Shown here piece after piece: positions 40,655 through 51,174 of a stretch of DNA of 64,000 bases. The position numbers were made by a program, and so were the translations under genes. This DNA is from Streptomyces sp. MUM 2J. GTDB lineage: Bacteria > Actinomycetota > Actinomycetes > Streptomycetales > Streptomycetaceae. Under the pieces are notes generated by a model. That model was not told the DNA's origin, searched no databases, and saw only the letters and a program-made list of their open reading frames with translations. How positions within the stretch are numbered: the first letter of the stretch is position 1; each line of letters opens with the position of its first letter. The stretch spans positions 186,001 through 250,000 of the forward strand of contig NZ_JADWYM010000006.1 of NCBI RefSeq assembly GCF_022414535.1, in the 5' to 3' direction.

Positions 40655-40963
40655 ATGGCGGGACAGAAGATCCGCATTCGGCTCAAGGCCTACGACCACG
40701 AGGTCATCGACTCCTCGGCGAAGAAGATCGTCGAGACGGTGACCCGTACCGGTGCGTCGGTCGCGGGCCCGGTGCCGCTGCCCACTGAGAAGAACGTGTA
40801 CTGCGTCATCAAGTCGCCGCACAAGTACAAGGACTCGCGCGAGCACTTCGAGATGCGCACGCACAAGCGCCTGATCGACATCCTCGACCCCACCCCCAAG
40901 ACCGTTGACTCTCTGATGCGACTCGACCTCCCGGCCGGTGTCGACATCGAGATCAAGCTCTGA
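40655..40963 (+). CDS. rpsJ: 30S ribosomal protein S10
   Basis: A 102-residue S10 (NusE), a head protein of the small subunit that also joins NusB in antitermination complexes. Complete from [21 protein letters not shown] to VDIEIKL, with the THKRLIDIL loop segment. The Shine-Dalgarno is weak. First gene of the S10 operon, with a long leader from the promoter at 40247. Confidence 0.98.
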   Translation: MAGQKIRIRLKAYDHEVIDSSAKKIVETVTRTGASVAGPVPLPTEKNVYCVIKSPHKYKDSREHFEMRTHKRLIDILDPTPKTVDSLMRLDLPAGVDIEIKL

Positions 40964-40981
40964 GGCGCGGTGATCTGAGAG

Positions 40982-41626
40982 ATGGCTAAGCAGATCAAGG
41001 GCATCCTGGGCGAGAAGCTCGGCATGACGCAGGTGTGGGACGAGAACAACCGTGTTGTTCCGGTCACCGTCGTCAAGGCCGGCCCCAACGTCGTCACCCA
41101 GGTTCGTACGAACGATGTCGACGGCTACGAGTCGGTCCAGATCGCCTTCGGCGAGATCGACCCGCGCAAGGTGAACAAGCCCCTCAAGGGCCACTTCGCC
41201 AAGGCCGACGTCACCCCCCGTCGTCACCTCGTCGAGATCCGCACCGCGGACGCCTCCGAGTACACGCTCGGCCAGGAGATCACCGCCGAGGTGTTCGAGG
41301 CCGGCGTGAAGGTCGACGTCACCGGCAAGAGCAAGGGCAAGGGCTTCGCCGGTGTCATGAAGCGCCACAACTTCGGTGGCCTCGGTGCCGGGCACGGTAC
41401 CCAGCGCAAGCACCGCTCCCCCGGTTCCATCGGTGGCTGCGCCACCCCGGGCCGTGTGTTCAAGGGCCTCCGCATGGCGGGTCGCATGGGCAACGAGCGG
41501 GTCACCACCCAGAACCTGACCGTCCACGCCGTTGACGCGGAGAAGGGTCTGCTGCTCATCAAGGGCGCGGTTCCCGGTCCGAACGGCGGCCTCGTCCTGG
41601 TCCGCACCGCGGCCAAGGGGGCCTGA
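40982..41626 (+). CDS. rplC: 50S ribosomal protein L3
   Basis: A 214-residue L3 that reaches the peptidyl transferase centre with its central loop ([19 protein letters not shown] is visible). Starts [19 protein letters not shown]. Lies 18 bases after rpsJ with GGTGATCTGAGAG upstream. Changes in the loop confer pleuromutilin resistance elsewhere; none is evident by eye. Confidence 0.98.
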   Translation: MAKQIKGILGEKLGMTQVWDENNRVVPVTVVKAGPNVVTQVRTNDVDGYESVQIAFGEIDPRKVNKPLKGHFAKADVTPRRHLVEIRTADASEYTLGQEITAEVFEAGVKVDVTGKSKGKGFAGVMKRHNFGGLGAGHGTQRKHRSPGSIGGCATPGRVFKGLRMAGRMGNERVTTQNLTVHAVDAEKGLLLIKGAVPGPNGGLVLVRTAAKGA

Positions 41627-41634
41627 GGTAACCG

Positions 41635-42303
41635 ATGAGCACTGTTGACATCCTTTCGCCGGCGGGCGAGAAGGCCGGTTCCGTCGAGCTCCCCGCGGAG
41701 ATCTTCGGCGTTGAGAAGGTCAGCGTCCCGCTGATCCACCAGGTCGTCGTCGCACAGCTGGCCGCGGCCCGTCAGGGCACGCACAAGACGAAGACGCGCG
41801 GCGAGGTCCGCGGCGGTGGCAAGAAGCCGTACCGCCAGAAGGGCACCGGTCGCGCCCGTCAGGGTTCGACCCGCGCGCCGCAGTTCGCCGGTGGTGGCGT
41901 CGTGCACGGTCCCGTGCCGCGCGACTACTCGCAGCGCACCCCGAAGAAGATGAAGGCTGCCGCTCTGCGTCACGCCCTCACCGACCGGGCGCGTCACGAC
42001 CGCATCCACGTCGTCTCCGGTGTGATCGAGGGCGAGACCCCGTCCACCAGGGCCGTCAAGACGCTGTTCGGCAAGATCAGCGAGCGCAGGAACCTGCTGC
42101 TCGTCGCCGAGCGCTCGGACGAGGCCGCGTGGCTGTCCGCCCGCAACCTGCCCCAGGTCCACATCCTGGAGCCGGGCCAGCTCAACACGTACGACGTTCT
42201 CGTCTCGGACGACGTGGTCTTCACCCAGTCCGCGTTCGAGTCCTTCGTGTCTGGCACGCCCTCTGCTGCGCGGAGCACTGACACCGAAGGGAGCGAGGCC
42301 TGA
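41635..42303 (+). CDS. rplD: 50S ribosomal protein L4
   Basis: A 222-residue L4 (L4/L1e family) with a globular domain and the extended loop that lines the exit tunnel ([25 protein letters not shown]). In many bacteria it autoregulates the S10 operon. Follows rplC by 8 bases and overlaps rplW by one base (TGATG at 42301-42305). Confidence 0.98.
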   Translation: MSTVDILSPAGEKAGSVELPAEIFGVEKVSVPLIHQVVVAQLAAARQGTHKTKTRGEVRGGGKKPYRQKGTGRARQGSTRAPQFAGGGVVHGPVPRDYSQRTPKKMKAAALRHALTDRARHDRIHVVSGVIEGETPSTRAVKTLFGKISERRNLLLVAERSDEAAWLSARNLPQVHILEPGQLNTYDVLVSDDVVFTQSAFESFVSGTPSAARSTDTEGSEA

Positions 42304-42722
42304 TGGCTACGCGTCACCCGAGCATCGCCTCGAAGGCGGCCAAGGCCGCCAAGGCCGCGCGCGTCGCCAAGGCGCGCCGCCACGCCACCGAAGGCAAGAA
42401 CACCGTCGTCACCCCGGCGAGCAAGGCGTACACGGACCCCCGTGACGTCCTGCTGAAGCCGGTCGTGTCCGAGAAGAGCTACGCGCTCCTCGACGAGAAC
42501 AAGTACACGTTCGTCGTCGACCCGCGTGCCAACAAGACCCAGATCAAGGAGGCCGTCCAGGCGGTCTTCGACGTCAAGGTCACCGGGGTCAACACGATCA
42601 ACCGCCAGGGCAAGCGCAAGCGGACCCGCACCGGGTTCGGCCAGCGTGCCGCCACCAAGCGCGCGATCGTGACCCTTGCCGAGGGCGACCGAATCGACAT
42701 CTTCGGCGGTCCGACCGCGTAA
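42303..42722 (+). CDS. rplW: 50S ribosomal protein L23
   Basis: A 139-residue L23, the tunnel-exit protein that docks SRP and trigger factor. The core ([41 protein letters not shown]) is preceded by a roughly 40-residue Ala/Lys-rich N-terminal extension typical of Streptomyces. Translationally coupled to rplD by the one-base overlap. Confidence 0.97.
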   Translation: MATRHPSIASKAAKAAKAARVAKARRHATEGKNTVVTPASKAYTDPRDVLLKPVVSEKSYALLDENKYTFVVDPRANKTQIKEAVQAVFDVKVTGVNTINRQGKRKRTRTGFGQRAATKRAIVTLAEGDRIDIFGGPTA

Positions 42723-42773
42723 GCGGTCGGGATCGTCCAGATTTCGGAAATCACTTCCGAGGACTGAGAGACA

Positions 42774-43610
42774 ATGGGTATCCGCAAGTACAAGCCGACG
42801 ACTCCTGGCCGTCGTGGCGCCAGCGTCGCCGACTTCGTCGAGGTCACGCGGTCCACGCCGGAGAAGTCGCTGGTCCGCCCCCTGCACAGCAAGGGTGGCC
42901 GCAACAACGCCGGTCGTGTGACCGTCCGCCACCAGGGTGGTGGCCACAAGCGCGCCTACCGTGTGATCGACTTCCGTCGTCACGACAAGGACGGCGTGCC
43001 GGCGAAGGTCGCGCACATCGAGTACGACCCGAACCGCACCGCGCGCATCGCGCTCCTGCACTACGCGGACGGCGAGAAGCGCTACATCCTGGCCCCCCGT
43101 GGCCTGAACCAGGGCGACCGGATCGAGAACGGCCCCGGCGCCGACATCAAGCCCGGTAACAACCTGGCGCTGCGCAACATCCCCGTCGGTACGACGATCC
43201 ACTCCGTGGAGCTTCGTCCGGGCGGCGGCGCCAAGTTCGCCCGCTCCGCCGGTGCCTCCGTGCAGCTGCTCGCGAAGGAGGGCCAGATGGCCCACCTCCG
43301 CATGCCCTCCGGTGAGATCCGCCTGGTCGACGTGCGCTGCCGCGCCACCGTCGGCGAGGTCGGCAACGCCGAGCAGAGCAACATCAACTGGGGCAAGGCC
43401 GGTCGCAAGCGCTGGCTGGGCGTCCGCCCGACCGTTCGCGGTGTGGCGATGAACCCGGTCGACCACCCCCACGGTGGTGGTGAGGGCAAGACCTCCGGTG
43501 GTCGCCACCCGGTCAGCCCCTGGGGTCAGAAGGAAGGTCGTACTCGTTCTCCCAAGAAGGCGAGCAACAAGTACATCGTCCGCCGCCGCAAGACGAACAA
43601 GAAGCGCTAA
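42774..43610 (+). CDS. rplB: 50S ribosomal protein L2
   Basis: A 278-residue L2, needed for subunit association and peptidyl transfer. Contains the rRNA-binding domains and the conserved [20 protein letters not shown] segment near the active centre. GACTGAGAG lies upstream of the ATG at 42774, 51 bases after rplW. Confidence 0.98.
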   Translation: MGIRKYKPTTPGRRGASVADFVEVTRSTPEKSLVRPLHSKGGRNNAGRVTVRHQGGGHKRAYRVIDFRRHDKDGVPAKVAHIEYDPNRTARIALLHYADGEKRYILAPRGLNQGDRIENGPGADIKPGNNLALRNIPVGTTIHSVELRPGGGAKFARSAGASVQLLAKEGQMAHLRMPSGEIRLVDVRCRATVGEVGNAEQSNINWGKAGRKRWLGVRPTVRGVAMNPVDHPHGGGEGKTSGGRHPVSPWGQKEGRTRSPKKASNKYIVRRRKTNKKR

Positions 43611-43622
43611 GGACGGGTTGAG

Positions 43623-43904
43623 ATGCCTCGTAGCTTGAAGAAGGGGCCCTTCGTCGACGACCACCTCATGAAGAAGGTGGACGCCCAGAACGAAGCCGGC
43701 ACCAAGAACGTCATCAAGACCTGGTCCCGCCGCTCCATGATCGTGCCGGCCATGCTGGGCCACACGCTGGCGGTGCACAACGGCAAGACCCACATCCCGG
43801 TGTTCGTCACCGAGTCGATGGTCGGCCACAAGCTCGGCGAGTTCTCGCCGACGCGCACCTTCCGGGGTCACGTCAAGGATGACCGGAAGTCGAAGCGCCG
43901 CTAA
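43623..43904 (+). CDS. rpsS: 30S ribosomal protein S19
   Basis: A 93-residue S19, a head protein contacting S13 and tRNA. Complete from [19 protein letters not shown] to DDRKSKRR. 12 bases after rplB in the S10 operon. Confidence 0.98.
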   Translation: MPRSLKKGPFVDDHLMKKVDAQNEAGTKNVIKTWSRRSMIVPAMLGHTLAVHNGKTHIPVFVTESMVGHKLGEFSPTRTFRGHVKDDRKSKRR

Positions 43905-43946
43905 CGCGGATCGCATTCAGACACGTAAGTAACTGAAGGGACAACC

Positions 43947-44294
43947 ATGGAAGCCAGGGCCCAGGCGCGGTACATCCGCGTCACGCCCATGAAGGCCCGC
44001 CGCGTGGTGGACCTCATCCGTGGCATGAACGCCACGGAGGCCCAGGCAGTCCTGCGATTCGCTCCGCAGGCTGCTTCCGTGCCGGTCGGCAAGGTGCTCG
44101 ACAGCGCCATCGCCAACGCCGCGCACAACTACGACCACACCGACGTCGACGACCTGTTCGTCTCCGAAGCGTTCGTCGACGAGGGCCCGACCCTGAAGCG
44201 GTTCCGTCCGCGTGCCCAGGGCCGTGCCTACCGGATCCGCAAGCGGACCAGCCACATCACCGTGGTCGTCGCCAGCAAGGAAGGAACCCGGTAA
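43947..44294 (+). CDS. rplV: 50S ribosomal protein L22
   Basis: A 115-residue L22, whose beta-hairpin lines the exit tunnel near the macrolide site ([22 protein letters not shown]). GAAGGGA upstream of the ATG at 43947. Its stop overlaps the rpsC start by one base (TAATG). Confidence 0.98.
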   Translation: MEARAQARYIRVTPMKARRVVDLIRGMNATEAQAVLRFAPQAASVPVGKVLDSAIANAAHNYDHTDVDDLFVSEAFVDEGPTLKRFRPRAQGRAYRIRKRTSHITVVVASKEGTR

Positions 44295-45118
44295 TGGGCC
44301 AGAAGGTAAACCCGCACGGGTTCCGGCTCGGTGTCACCACCGACTTCAAGTCGCGGTGGTACGCCGACAAGCTGTACAAGGACTACGTCAAGGAAGACGT
44401 CGCCATCCGTCGGATGATGACGTCCGGCATGGAGCGCGCCGGCATCTCGAAGGTGGAGATCGAGCGCACCCGTGACCGCGTGCGTGTGGACATCCACACC
44501 GCTCGTCCGGGCATCGTCATCGGCCGCCGTGGTGCCGAGGCCGACCGCATCCGCGGCGACCTCGAGAAGCTCACGGGCAAGCAGGTCCAGCTGAACATCC
44601 TCGAGGTCAAGAACCCCGAGACCGACGCTCAGCTCGTGGCCCAGGCCGTCGCCGAGCAGCTCTCCTCCCGCGTCTCCTTCCGTCGGGCCATGCGCAAGAG
44701 CATGCAGTCCGCCATGAAGGCCGGCGCCAAGGGCATCAAGATCCAGTGCGGTGGCCGCCTCGGCGGCGCCGAGATGTCCCGCTCGGAGTTCTACCGCGAG
44801 GGCCGCGTGCCCCTGCACACGCTCCGCGCGAACGTGGACTACGGCTTCTTCGAGGCCCGTACGACCTTCGGCCGCATCGGTGTGAAGGTCTGGATCTACA
44901 AGGGCGACGTCAAGAACATCGCCGAGGTCCGCGCCGAGAACGCCGCCGCCCGTGCGGGCAACCGCCCGGCTCGCGGTGGCTCCGACCGCCCGGCCCGTGG
45001 TGGCCGCGGTGGCGAGCGGCGCGGTCGCAAGCCGCAGCAGGCTGCCGGTGCCGAGGCCCCCAAGGCCGAGGCCCCCAAGGCCGACGCTCCGGCTGAGAGC
45101 ACCGGAACGGAGGCCTGA
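44294..45118 (+). CDS. rpsC: 30S ribosomal protein S3
   Basis: A 274-residue S3 with KH domain ([21 protein letters not shown]) and C-terminal head domain, part of the mRNA entry helicase site. After about residue 218 it carries a long Arg/Gly then Ala/Pro/Lys-rich tail ([15 protein letters not shown] and onward) absent from E. coli S3 but usual in actinomycetes. Coupled to rplV by one-base overlap. Confidence 0.98.
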   Translation: MGQKVNPHGFRLGVTTDFKSRWYADKLYKDYVKEDVAIRRMMTSGMERAGISKVEIERTRDRVRVDIHTARPGIVIGRRGAEADRIRGDLEKLTGKQVQLNILEVKNPETDAQLVAQAVAEQLSSRVSFRRAMRKSMQSAMKAGAKGIKIQCGGRLGGAEMSRSEFYREGRVPLHTLRANVDYGFFEARTTFGRIGVKVWIYKGDVKNIAEVRAENAAARAGNRPARGGSDRPARGGRGGERRGRKPQQAAGAEAPKAEAPKADAPAESTGTEA

Positions 45119-45123
45119 CCGTC

Positions 45124-45543
45124 ATGCTGATCCCCCGTAGGGTCAAGCACCGCAAGCAGCACCACCCGAAGCGCAACGGCATGTCCAAGGGTGGCACGCA
45201 GGTTGCTTTCGGTGAGTACGGCATCCAGGCGCTGACGCCGGCGTACGTCACGAACCGCCAGATCGAGGCGGCTCGTATCGCCATGACCCGTCACATCAAG
45301 CGTGGCGGCAAGGTCTGGATCAACATCTACCCGGACCGCCCGCTGACCAAGAAGCCCGCCGAGACCCGCATGGGTTCCGGTAAGGGTTCCCCGGAGTGGT
45401 GGGTCGCGAACGTCAAGCCCGGTCGGGTGATGTTCGAGCTGTCCTACCCGAACGAGAAGATCGCCCGTGAGGCGCTGACCCGTGCGGCCCACAAGCTGCC
45501 GATGAAGTGCCGGATCGTCAAGCGCGAGGCAGGTGAAGCGTGA
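45124..45543 (+). CDS. rplP: 50S ribosomal protein L16
   Basis: A 139-residue L16, at the A-site region near 5S rRNA. Complete, with [19 protein letters not shown] at the start and [19 protein letters not shown]. Lies 5 bases after rpsC and overlaps rpmC by one base. Confidence 0.98.
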   Translation: MLIPRRVKHRKQHHPKRNGMSKGGTQVAFGEYGIQALTPAYVTNRQIEAARIAMTRHIKRGGKVWINIYPDRPLTKKPAETRMGSGKGSPEWWVANVKPGRVMFELSYPNEKIAREALTRAAHKLPMKCRIVKREAGEA

Positions 45544-45767
45544 TGTCGGTCGGCACCAAGGCGTCCGAGCTGCGCGAGCTGGGCAACGAGGAGCTTCTGG
45601 GCAAGCTCCGCGAGGCCAAGGAAGAGCTGTTCAACCTCCGCTTCCAGGCGGCGACGGGTCAGCTCGAGAACCACGGCCGTCTCAGGGCGGTCCGCAAGGA
45701 CATCGCCCGGATCTACACCCTCATGCGTGAGCGTGAGCTCGGCATCGAGACGGTGGAGAACGCCTGA
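45543..45767 (+). CDS. rpmC: 50S ribosomal protein L29
   Basis: A 74-residue L29 at the tunnel exit. ATG 45543 overlaps the rplP stop (TGATG). Contains [36 protein letters not shown] with the two-helix hairpin typical of the family. A GTG one codon upstream is possible but the overlap favours the ATG. Confidence 0.97.
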   Translation: MSVGTKASELRELGNEELLGKLREAKEELFNLRFQAATGQLENHGRLRAVRKDIARIYTLMRERELGIETVENA

Positions 45768-46051
45768 TGAGCGAGAGCAACGTGACTGAGAAGCAGGAAG
45801 ACCGCGGATTCCGCAAGACCCGTGAGGGTCTGGTCGTCAGCGACAAGATGGACAAGACCGTCGTCGTCGCCGTCGAGGACCGTGTCAAGCACGCGCTGTA
45901 CGGCAAGGTCATCCGCCGTACGAACAAGCTCAAGGCGCACGACGAGCAGAACAGCTGCGGCGTCGGCGACCGCGTCCTCCTGATGGAGACCCGGCCGCTG
46001 TCGGCGACCAAGCGCTGGCGCGTCGTCGAGATCCTCGAGAAGGCCAAGTAA
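45767..46051 (+). CDS. rpsQ: 30S ribosomal protein S17
   Basis: A 94-residue S17 (OB fold) that binds the 5' domain of 16S rRNA. Visible core [27 protein letters not shown]. Start ATG overlaps the rpmC stop. Last gene before a 138-base spacer with two hairpins, so it probably ends the S10 operon proper. Confidence 0.98.
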   Translation: MSESNVTEKQEDRGFRKTREGLVVSDKMDKTVVVAVEDRVKHALYGKVIRRTNKLKAHDEQNSCGVGDRVLLMETRPLSATKRWRVVEILEKAK

Positions 46052-46087
46052 TTCCCGCGAGGGAGTTGCGCAGGCAAGCACATCCCT

Positions 46088-46161
46088 CCTAGGGGGACCC
46101 CCTAGGCATCGTTCCGCCAGGCTCGGGGCGGGGTCGCGTGTCCCACACCGACTCCGCCCCG
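46088..46161 (+). terminator. Two hairpins between rpsQ and rplN
   Basis: A perfect 19-base palindrome, CCTAGGGGG-A-CCCCCTAGG (46088-46106), is followed by a 13-bp stem (46124-46136 with 46149-46161, one G-T pair). Together they fill the rpsQ-rplN gap and could be a terminator or attenuator between the S10 and spc operons. Confidence 0.7.
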
Positions 46162-46189
46162 GGAACCGGCAGACATCCAGGAGATAGAC

Positions 46190-46558
46190 GTGATCCAGCA
46201 GGAGTCGCGACTGCGTGTCGCCGACAACACTGGTGCGAAGGAGATCCTTTGCATCCGTGTGCTCGGTGGCTCCGGTCGCCGCTACGCGGGTATCGGTGAC
46301 GTCATCGTCGCCACCGTCAAGGACGCGATCCCCGGTGGCAACGTGAAGAAGGGTGACGTCGTCAAGGCGGTCATCGTTCGCACCGTCAAGGAGCGCCGCC
46401 GTCCCGACGGCTCGTACATCCGCTTCGACGAGAACGCCGCCGTCATTCTCAAGAACGACGGCGACCCTCGTGGCACCCGTATCTTCGGCCCGGTGGGCCG
46501 TGAGCTGCGCGAGAAGAAGTTCATGAAGATCATCTCCCTCGCGCCGGAGGTGCTGTGA
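46190..46558 (+). CDS. rplN: 50S ribosomal protein L14
   Basis: A 122-residue L14 at the subunit interface, binder of RsfS. GTG start at 46190 ([26 protein letters not shown]). CAGGAGA lies upstream. First gene of the spc operon. Confidence 0.98.
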   Translation: MIQQESRLRVADNTGAKEILCIRVLGGSGRRYAGIGDVIVATVKDAIPGGNVKKGDVVKAVIVRTVKERRRPDGSYIRFDENAAVILKNDGDPRGTRIFGPVGRELREKKFMKIISLAPEVL

Positions 46559-46560
46559 GC

Positions 46561-46884
46561 ATGAAGATCAAGAAGGGCGACCTGGTCCAGGTCATCACCG
46601 GCAAGGACAAGGGCAAGCAGGGCAAGGTCATTGCCGCTTTCCCGCGCGACGAGCGCGTCCTGGTCGAGGGTGTCAACCGGGTCAAGAAGCACACGAAGGC
46701 CGGGCCGACCGCTCAGGGTTCGCAGGCCGGCGGCATCGTGACCACCGAGGCCCCCATCCACGTCAGCAACGTCATGCTGGTCGTGGAGAAGGACGGCCAG
46801 AAGGTCCCGACCCGCGTCGGCTACCGCTTCGACGACGAGGGCAACAAGATCCGCGTTGCCAAGCGGACGGGTGAGGACATCTGA
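46561..46884 (+). CDS. rplX: 50S ribosomal protein L24
   Basis: A 107-residue L24, an assembly initiator with a KOW motif ([20 protein letters not shown]). GGAGG at 46546-46550 is 10 bases before the ATG at 46561; a GTG at 46555 overlapping the rplN stop (GTGA) would add two residues. Length favours the ATG. Stop overlaps rplE by one base. Confidence 0.96.
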   Translation: MKIKKGDLVQVITGKDKGKQGKVIAAFPRDERVLVEGVNRVKKHTKAGPTAQGSQAGGIVTTEAPIHVSNVMLVVEKDGQKVPTRVGYRFDDEGNKIRVAKRTGEDI

Positions 46885-47444
46885 TGACGACCACCACCGT
46901 GACCCCGCGTCTGAAGCAGAAGTACAGGGGCGAGATCGTCCAGAAGCTGCGTGACGAGTTCCAGTACGAGAACGTCATGCAGGTTCCGGGCCTCGTCAAG
47001 ATCGTGGTCAACATGGGTGTCGGCGACGCCGCCCGTGACTCGAAGCTGATCGAGGGCGCGATCCGCGACCTGACCACGATCACCGGTCAGAAGCCGGCCG
47101 TCACCAAGGCCCGCAAGTCCATCGCGCAGTTCAAGCTGCGTGAGGGTCAGCCGATCGGTGCCCACGTCACGCTCCGTGGCGACCGCATGTGGGAGTTCCT
47201 GGACCGCACCCTGTCGCTCGCGCTGCCGCGCATCCGCGACTTCCGCGGCCTGTCCCCCAAGCAGTTCGACGGCCGTGGCAACTACACCTTCGGTCTCACG
47301 GAGCAGGTCATGTTCCACGAGATCGACCAGGACAAGATCGACCGCGTCCGGGGTATGGACATCACCGTGGTGACCACGGCGACCAACGACGAAGAGGGCC
47401 GTGCCCTTCTCCGTCACCTCGGCTTCCCGTTCAAGGAGGCGTGA
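46884..47444 (+). CDS. rplE: 50S ribosomal protein L5
   Basis: A 186-residue L5 that binds 5S rRNA and touches P-site tRNA and S13. Contains [21 protein letters not shown] and [23 protein letters not shown] overlaps the rplX stop (TGATG). Confidence 0.98.
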   Translation: MTTTTVTPRLKQKYRGEIVQKLRDEFQYENVMQVPGLVKIVVNMGVGDAARDSKLIEGAIRDLTTITGQKPAVTKARKSIAQFKLREGQPIGAHVTLRGDRMWEFLDRTLSLALPRIRDFRGLSPKQFDGRGNYTFGLTEQVMFHEIDQDKIDRVRGMDITVVTTATNDEEGRALLRHLGFPFKEA

Positions 47445-47449
47445 GCGAG

Positions 47450-47635
47450 ATGGCGAAGAAGGCTCTCATCGCGAAGGCTGCTCGCAAGCCCAAGTTCGGT
47501 GTGCGTGGCTACACCCGCTGCCAGCGCTGCGGCCGTCCGCACTCCGTGTACCGCAAGTTCGGCCTCTGCCGCGTGTGCCTTCGTGAGATGGCTCACCGTG
47601 GCGAGCTGCCGGGCGTGACCAAGAGCTCCTGGTAG
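47450..47635 (+). CDS. rpsN: 30S ribosomal protein S14, zinc-binding type
   Basis: A 61-residue type Z S14. [20 protein letters not shown] leads to two Cys pairs (CQRCG and CRVC) that bind zinc. ATG at 47450 with AAGGAGG upstream and 5 bases after rplE. Many actinomycetes also have a zinc-free paralogue elsewhere, repressed by Zur; this one is the housekeeping copy by position. Confidence 0.97.
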   Translation: MAKKALIAKAARKPKFGVRGYTRCQRCGRPHSVYRKFGLCRVCLREMAHRGELPGVTKSSW

Positions 47636-47924
47636 TCCCGCCCAACCGTCGCCCGACCACCGCCCCTTGAGGGCGGCCCCTCGGGCCGGCCGGTTGGACC
47701 GGAACACCTGGACCTCTCGGTAAGCAACCGGGACGGCAGGGGCTCCCGCCCTCATGGCGTAGGCTGGGAGGGTTGGGCCTCTGCCGCCCCGAACGCACGC
47801 GGACTAGTCCGCCAGTAATTGCTTACTACGCCGTAGGTCCCCGCGCCGCACCCGTCCCGTCCCTGTACGGGGAGAGGGATGGCGCATATAGGAAACCCCG
47901 GCGAGAAAGGCCACAGGCCAATTC

Positions 47925-48323
47925 ATGACCATGACTGATCCGATCGCAGACATGCTCACGCGTCTGCGGAACGCGAACTCGGCTTACCACGACTCGGTGT
48001 CGATGCCGCACTCCAAGATCAAGTCTCACATCGCGGAGATCCTCCAGCAGGAGGGCTTCATCACGGGCTGGAAGGTCGAGGACGCCGAGGTCGGCAAGAA
48101 CCTCGTCCTGGACCTGAAGTTCGGTCCCAACCGTGAGCGCTCCATCGCGGGCATCAAGCGGATCTCCAAGCCCGGTCTCCGGGTCTACGCGAAGTCCACC
48201 AACCTGCCGAAGGTGCTCGGCGGCCTGGGCGTGGCGATCATCTCCACGTCGCACGGGCTCCTCACCGACAAGCAGGCCGGCAAGAAGGGCGTGGGTGGGG
48301 AAGTCCTCGCCTACGTCTGGTAG
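47925..48323 (+). CDS. rpsH: 30S ribosomal protein S8
   Basis: A 132-residue S8, a central-domain binder of 16S rRNA and in E. coli the spc-operon repressor. Starts [23 protein letters not shown], ends [20 protein letters not shown] upstream. The 289-base spacer before it holds small GC hairpins (CCGCCC/GGGCGG near 47662-47678) but no gene. Confidence 0.98.
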   Translation: MTMTDPIADMLTRLRNANSAYHDSVSMPHSKIKSHIAEILQQEGFITGWKVEDAEVGKNLVLDLKFGPNRERSIAGIKRISKPGLRVYAKSTNLPKVLGGLGVAIISTSHGLLTDKQAGKKGVGGEVLAYVW

Positions 48324-48347
48324 CAGAAGGGAACGGAGGAAACAGCT

Positions 48348-48887
48348 ATGTCGCGCATCGGCAAGCTCCCCATCGCGGTTCCCGCCGGCGTGGACGTCAC
48401 CATCGACGGCCGTACGGTCTCGGTCAAGGGCCCCAAGGGCGCTCTGACCCACACCGTCGCGGCGCCGATCGACATCGCCAAGGGCGAGGACGGCACCCTG
48501 GAGGTGACCCGCCCCAACGACGAGCGTCAGAGCAAGGCCCTGCACGGCCTGTCCCGCACGCTGGTGGCGAACATGATCACCGGCGTGACCCAGGGTTACG
48601 TGAAGAAGCTCGAGATCAGTGGTGTCGGTTACCGCGTGACCGCCAAGGGCTCGAACCTCGAGTTCGCGCTCGGCTACAGCCACCCGATCACGGTCGAGGC
48701 CCCCGAGGGCATCACCTTCAAGGTGGAGAACCCGACCCGTTTCTCGGTCGAGGGCATCGACAAGCAGAAGGTCGGCGAGGTTGCGGCCAACATCCGCAAG
48801 CTGCGCAAGCCCGACCCGTACAAGGCCAAGGGCGTCAAGTACGAGGGCGAAGTCATCCGCCGCAAGGTCGGAAAGGCGGGTAAGTAA
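48348..48887 (+). CDS. rplF: 50S ribosomal protein L6
   Basis: A 179-residue L6 with two similar domains ([44 protein letters not shown] near the end). Near the GTPase centre. GGAGGAAACAGCT precedes the ATG at 48348. Confidence 0.98.
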   Translation: MSRIGKLPIAVPAGVDVTIDGRTVSVKGPKGALTHTVAAPIDIAKGEDGTLEVTRPNDERQSKALHGLSRTLVANMITGVTQGYVKKLEISGVGYRVTAKGSNLEFALGYSHPITVEAPEGITFKVENPTRFSVEGIDKQKVGEVAANIRKLRKPDPYKAKGVKYEGEVIRRKVGKAGK

Positions 48888-48890
48888 GCC

Positions 48891-49274
48891 ATGGCATACG
48901 GGCAGAAGATCCTCAAGGGCGACGCCTACAAGCGCGCCGCGATCAAGCGCCGCCACGTCCGGATCCGCAAGCGGATCTCCGGTACGGCGGAGCGTCCCCG
49001 TCTGGTCGTGACCCGCTCCAACCGCCACATCGTGGCGCAGGTGATCGACGACCTGAAGGGCCACACCCTGGCGTCGGCGTCCACGCTGGACGCGTCGATC
49101 CGTGGTGGCGAGTCCGACAAGTCCGCGCAGGCCAAGCAGGTCGGCGCCCTGGTCGCCGAGCGTGCCAAGGCCGCCGGTGTCGAGGCCGTCGTGTTCGACC
49201 GTGGTGGCAACCAGTACGCCGGGCGCATCGCCGCCCTGGCGGACGCCGCCCGCGAGGCCGGGCTCAGGTTCTGA
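48891..49274 (+). CDS. rplR: 50S ribosomal protein L18
   Basis: A 127-residue L18, 5S rRNA binder. Contains [20 protein letters not shown] and [24 protein letters not shown]. Starts 3 bases after rplF. Confidence 0.98.
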   Translation: MAYGQKILKGDAYKRAAIKRRHVRIRKRISGTAERPRLVVTRSNRHIVAQVIDDLKGHTLASASTLDASIRGGESDKSAQAKQVGALVAERAKAAGVEAVVFDRGGNQYAGRIAALADAAREAGLRF

Positions 49275-49311
49275 GCCGCCGTAGCTAGCGGAAAAGAGAG
49301 AGGTAAATCCA

Positions 49312-49917
49312 ATGGCTGGACCCCAGCGCCGCGGTGGCGGTGCCGGTGGCGGCGAGCGGCGGGACCGGAAGGGCCGTGACGGCGGCGCTGCTGCCGCCGA
49401 GAAGACCGCGTACGTTGAGCGCGTCGTCGCGATCAACCGCGTCGCCAAGGTTGTGAAGGGTGGTCGTCGCTTCAGCTTCACCGCGCTGGTCGTGGTGGGC
49501 GACGGTGACGGCACCGTGGGTGTCGGTTACGGCAAGGCCAAGGAGGTGCCGGCCGCCATCGCCAAGGGCGTTGAGGAGGCCAAGAAGCACTTCTTCAAGG
49601 TCCCCCGGATCCAGGGCACCATCCCGCACCCCATCCAGGGTGAGAAGGCTGCCGGCGTCGTGCTGCTCAAGCCGGCTTCCCCGGGTACCGGTGTGATCGC
49701 CGGTGGTCCGGTGCGCGCCGTGCTCGAGTGCGCCGGTATCCACGACGTGCTGTCGAAGTCGCTCGGCTCCGACAACGCCATCAACATCGTGCACGCGACC
49801 GTGGAGGCCCTGAAGGGCCTGCAGCGTCCCGAGGAGATCGCGGCCCGCCGTGGTCTGCCGCTGGAGGACGTCGCCCCCGCGGCTCTGCTGCGTGCGCGTG
49901 CCGGGGCGGGTGCGTAG
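49312..49917 (+). CDS. rpsE: 30S ribosomal protein S5
   Basis: A 201-residue S5 with an Arg/Gly-rich N-terminal extension ([19 protein letters not shown]), the dsRBD-like domain ([20 protein letters not shown]) and the second domain. The spectinomycin-site loop [10 protein letters not shown] is intact. AGAGAGG upstream. Followed by rpmD after 2 bases. Confidence 0.98.
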   Translation: MAGPQRRGGGAGGGERRDRKGRDGGAAAAEKTAYVERVVAINRVAKVVKGGRRFSFTALVVVGDGDGTVGVGYGKAKEVPAAIAKGVEEAKKHFFKVPRIQGTIPHPIQGEKAAGVVLLKPASPGTGVIAGGPVRAVLECAGIHDVLSKSLGSDNAINIVHATVEALKGLQRPEEIAARRGLPLEDVAPAALLRARAGAGA

Positions 49918-49919
49918 TC

Positions 49920-50102
49920 GTGGCGCAGCTCAAGATCACGCAGGTGAAGTCCTACATCGGCAGCAAGCAGAACCACCGTGACACCCTGCGGTCGCTTGGT
50001 CTCAAGGGGATCAACACCGTGGTCGTCAAGGAGGACCGCCCCGAGTTCCGCGGCATGGTGCACACCGTCCGCCACCTCGTGACGGTCGAGGAGGTCGACT
50101 GA
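49920..50102 (+). CDS. rpmD: 50S ribosomal protein L30
   Basis: A 60-residue L30: [20 protein letters not shown], then the conserved [10 protein letters not shown] and [16 protein letters not shown] start at 49920, two bases after the rpsE stop, so translation is likely coupled. Confidence 0.97.
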   Translation: MAQLKITQVKSYIGSKQNHRDTLRSLGLKGINTVVVKEDRPEFRGMVHTVRHLVTVEEVD

Positions 50103-50104
50103 TC

Positions 50105-50560
50105 ATGGCGGAGCAGAACCCGCTCAAGATCCACAACCTCCGTCCCGCCCCCGGCGCCAAGACCGCCAAGACCCGTGTCGGTCGTGGTGAGGCGTCGAAG
50201 GGTAAGACGGCCGGTCGTGGTACCAAGGGCACCAAGGCCCGCTACCAGGTTCCGGAGCGCTTCGAGGGCGGCCAGATGCCGCTGCACATGCGCCTCCCGA
50301 AGCTGAAGGGCTTCAAGAACCCGTTCAAGACCGAGTACCAGGTCGTGAACCTCGACAAGCTGGCCGCGCTCTACCCCGAGGGTGGCGAGGTCACCGTCGA
50401 GGGTCTGGTGGCCAAGGGCGCCGTTCGCAAGAACGCGCTCGTCAAGGTCCTGGGTCAGGGCGAGATCTCCGTGGCGCTGCAGGTGACGGTCGACGCCGTC
50501 TCCGGCTCCGCCAAGGAGAAGATCACCGCCGCCGGCGGCACGGTCACCGAGCTCGTCTGA
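50105..50560 (+). CDS. rplO: 50S ribosomal protein L15
   Basis: A 151-residue L15, with the Gly/Lys-rich N-terminal extension ([20 protein letters not shown]) that enters the large subunit and a globular C-terminus. Starts 2 bases after rpmD. Followed by a terminator and a long gap before secY, unlike E. coli where secY follows at once. Confidence 0.98.
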   Translation: MAEQNPLKIHNLRPAPGAKTAKTRVGRGEASKGKTAGRGTKGTKARYQVPERFEGGQMPLHMRLPKLKGFKNPFKTEYQVVNLDKLAALYPEGGEVTVEGLVAKGAVRKNALVKVLGQGEISVALQVTVDAVSGSAKEKITAAGGTVTELV

Positions 50561-50603
50561 CGCGCGAGACGCCCGCCGCTTCCGTGACGGGCGCTTGGCC
50601 GCA

Positions 50604-50639
50604 CTCAGCCCCACTCCGCCACGGCGGAGTGGGGCTGAG
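50604..50639 (+). terminator. Terminator after rplO
   Basis: A 16-bp stem (50604-50619 with 50624-50639) with loop CACG. It ends the spc ribosomal operon. Confidence 0.85.
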
Positions 50640-51174
50640 GCCGTCTGTGGGGGCGTTCGGCTTCAACTGCCCGTGCGTGCGGGAGGCTTGGGGCCGGCCG
50701 GGTGGGTTTTGAGTTATCTTGAACATGACACCCGGGTGAACTGATGTTCCCACGCTCACCGCTGTGGAGGGAGATCCGCTGGAACGGCGGCGGTGAGTCC
50801 CGCGCGCTCTCGGCGTGGCGCAACGGGTGGCCGGCGCCACACCGGCACTCACCTCACCGTGCGGCCCCCCGTCCCCGACCGTTCACACGCATCGGTGACC
50901 CCGGGCCGCGGGCGCGGCGTACGACGACGGGGCCCCGGAAGGCGGCGGCGGGCCGGAGCCCCCTTCAGGGGCCCGTTGGCACGCGTCACCGGCCGCGTCC
51001 CGGGACGCCCGGCTCCCCGGGGCAGGGCGGGCATCCCGTTCCGTCCGCGATATGGGTAGGCTGTGCTGTCGGCGCCCGGCGCCGTGTCGCCATGCCGTAA
51101 CCTCTTTCACCAACCCGTCAATCACCTTAGCCATCTACCTCACGTGCGCACGCGCGGGGGTCGCAGGAGGCACC
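50640..51174. other. rplO-secY spacer; secY promoter region
   Basis: About 535 bases without a gene. An AT-richer patch (TTTTGAGTTATCTTGAA near 50707-50724) and TAGGCT at 51057 are possible promoter parts, but no full -35/-10 pair was convincing. Confidence 0.45.
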
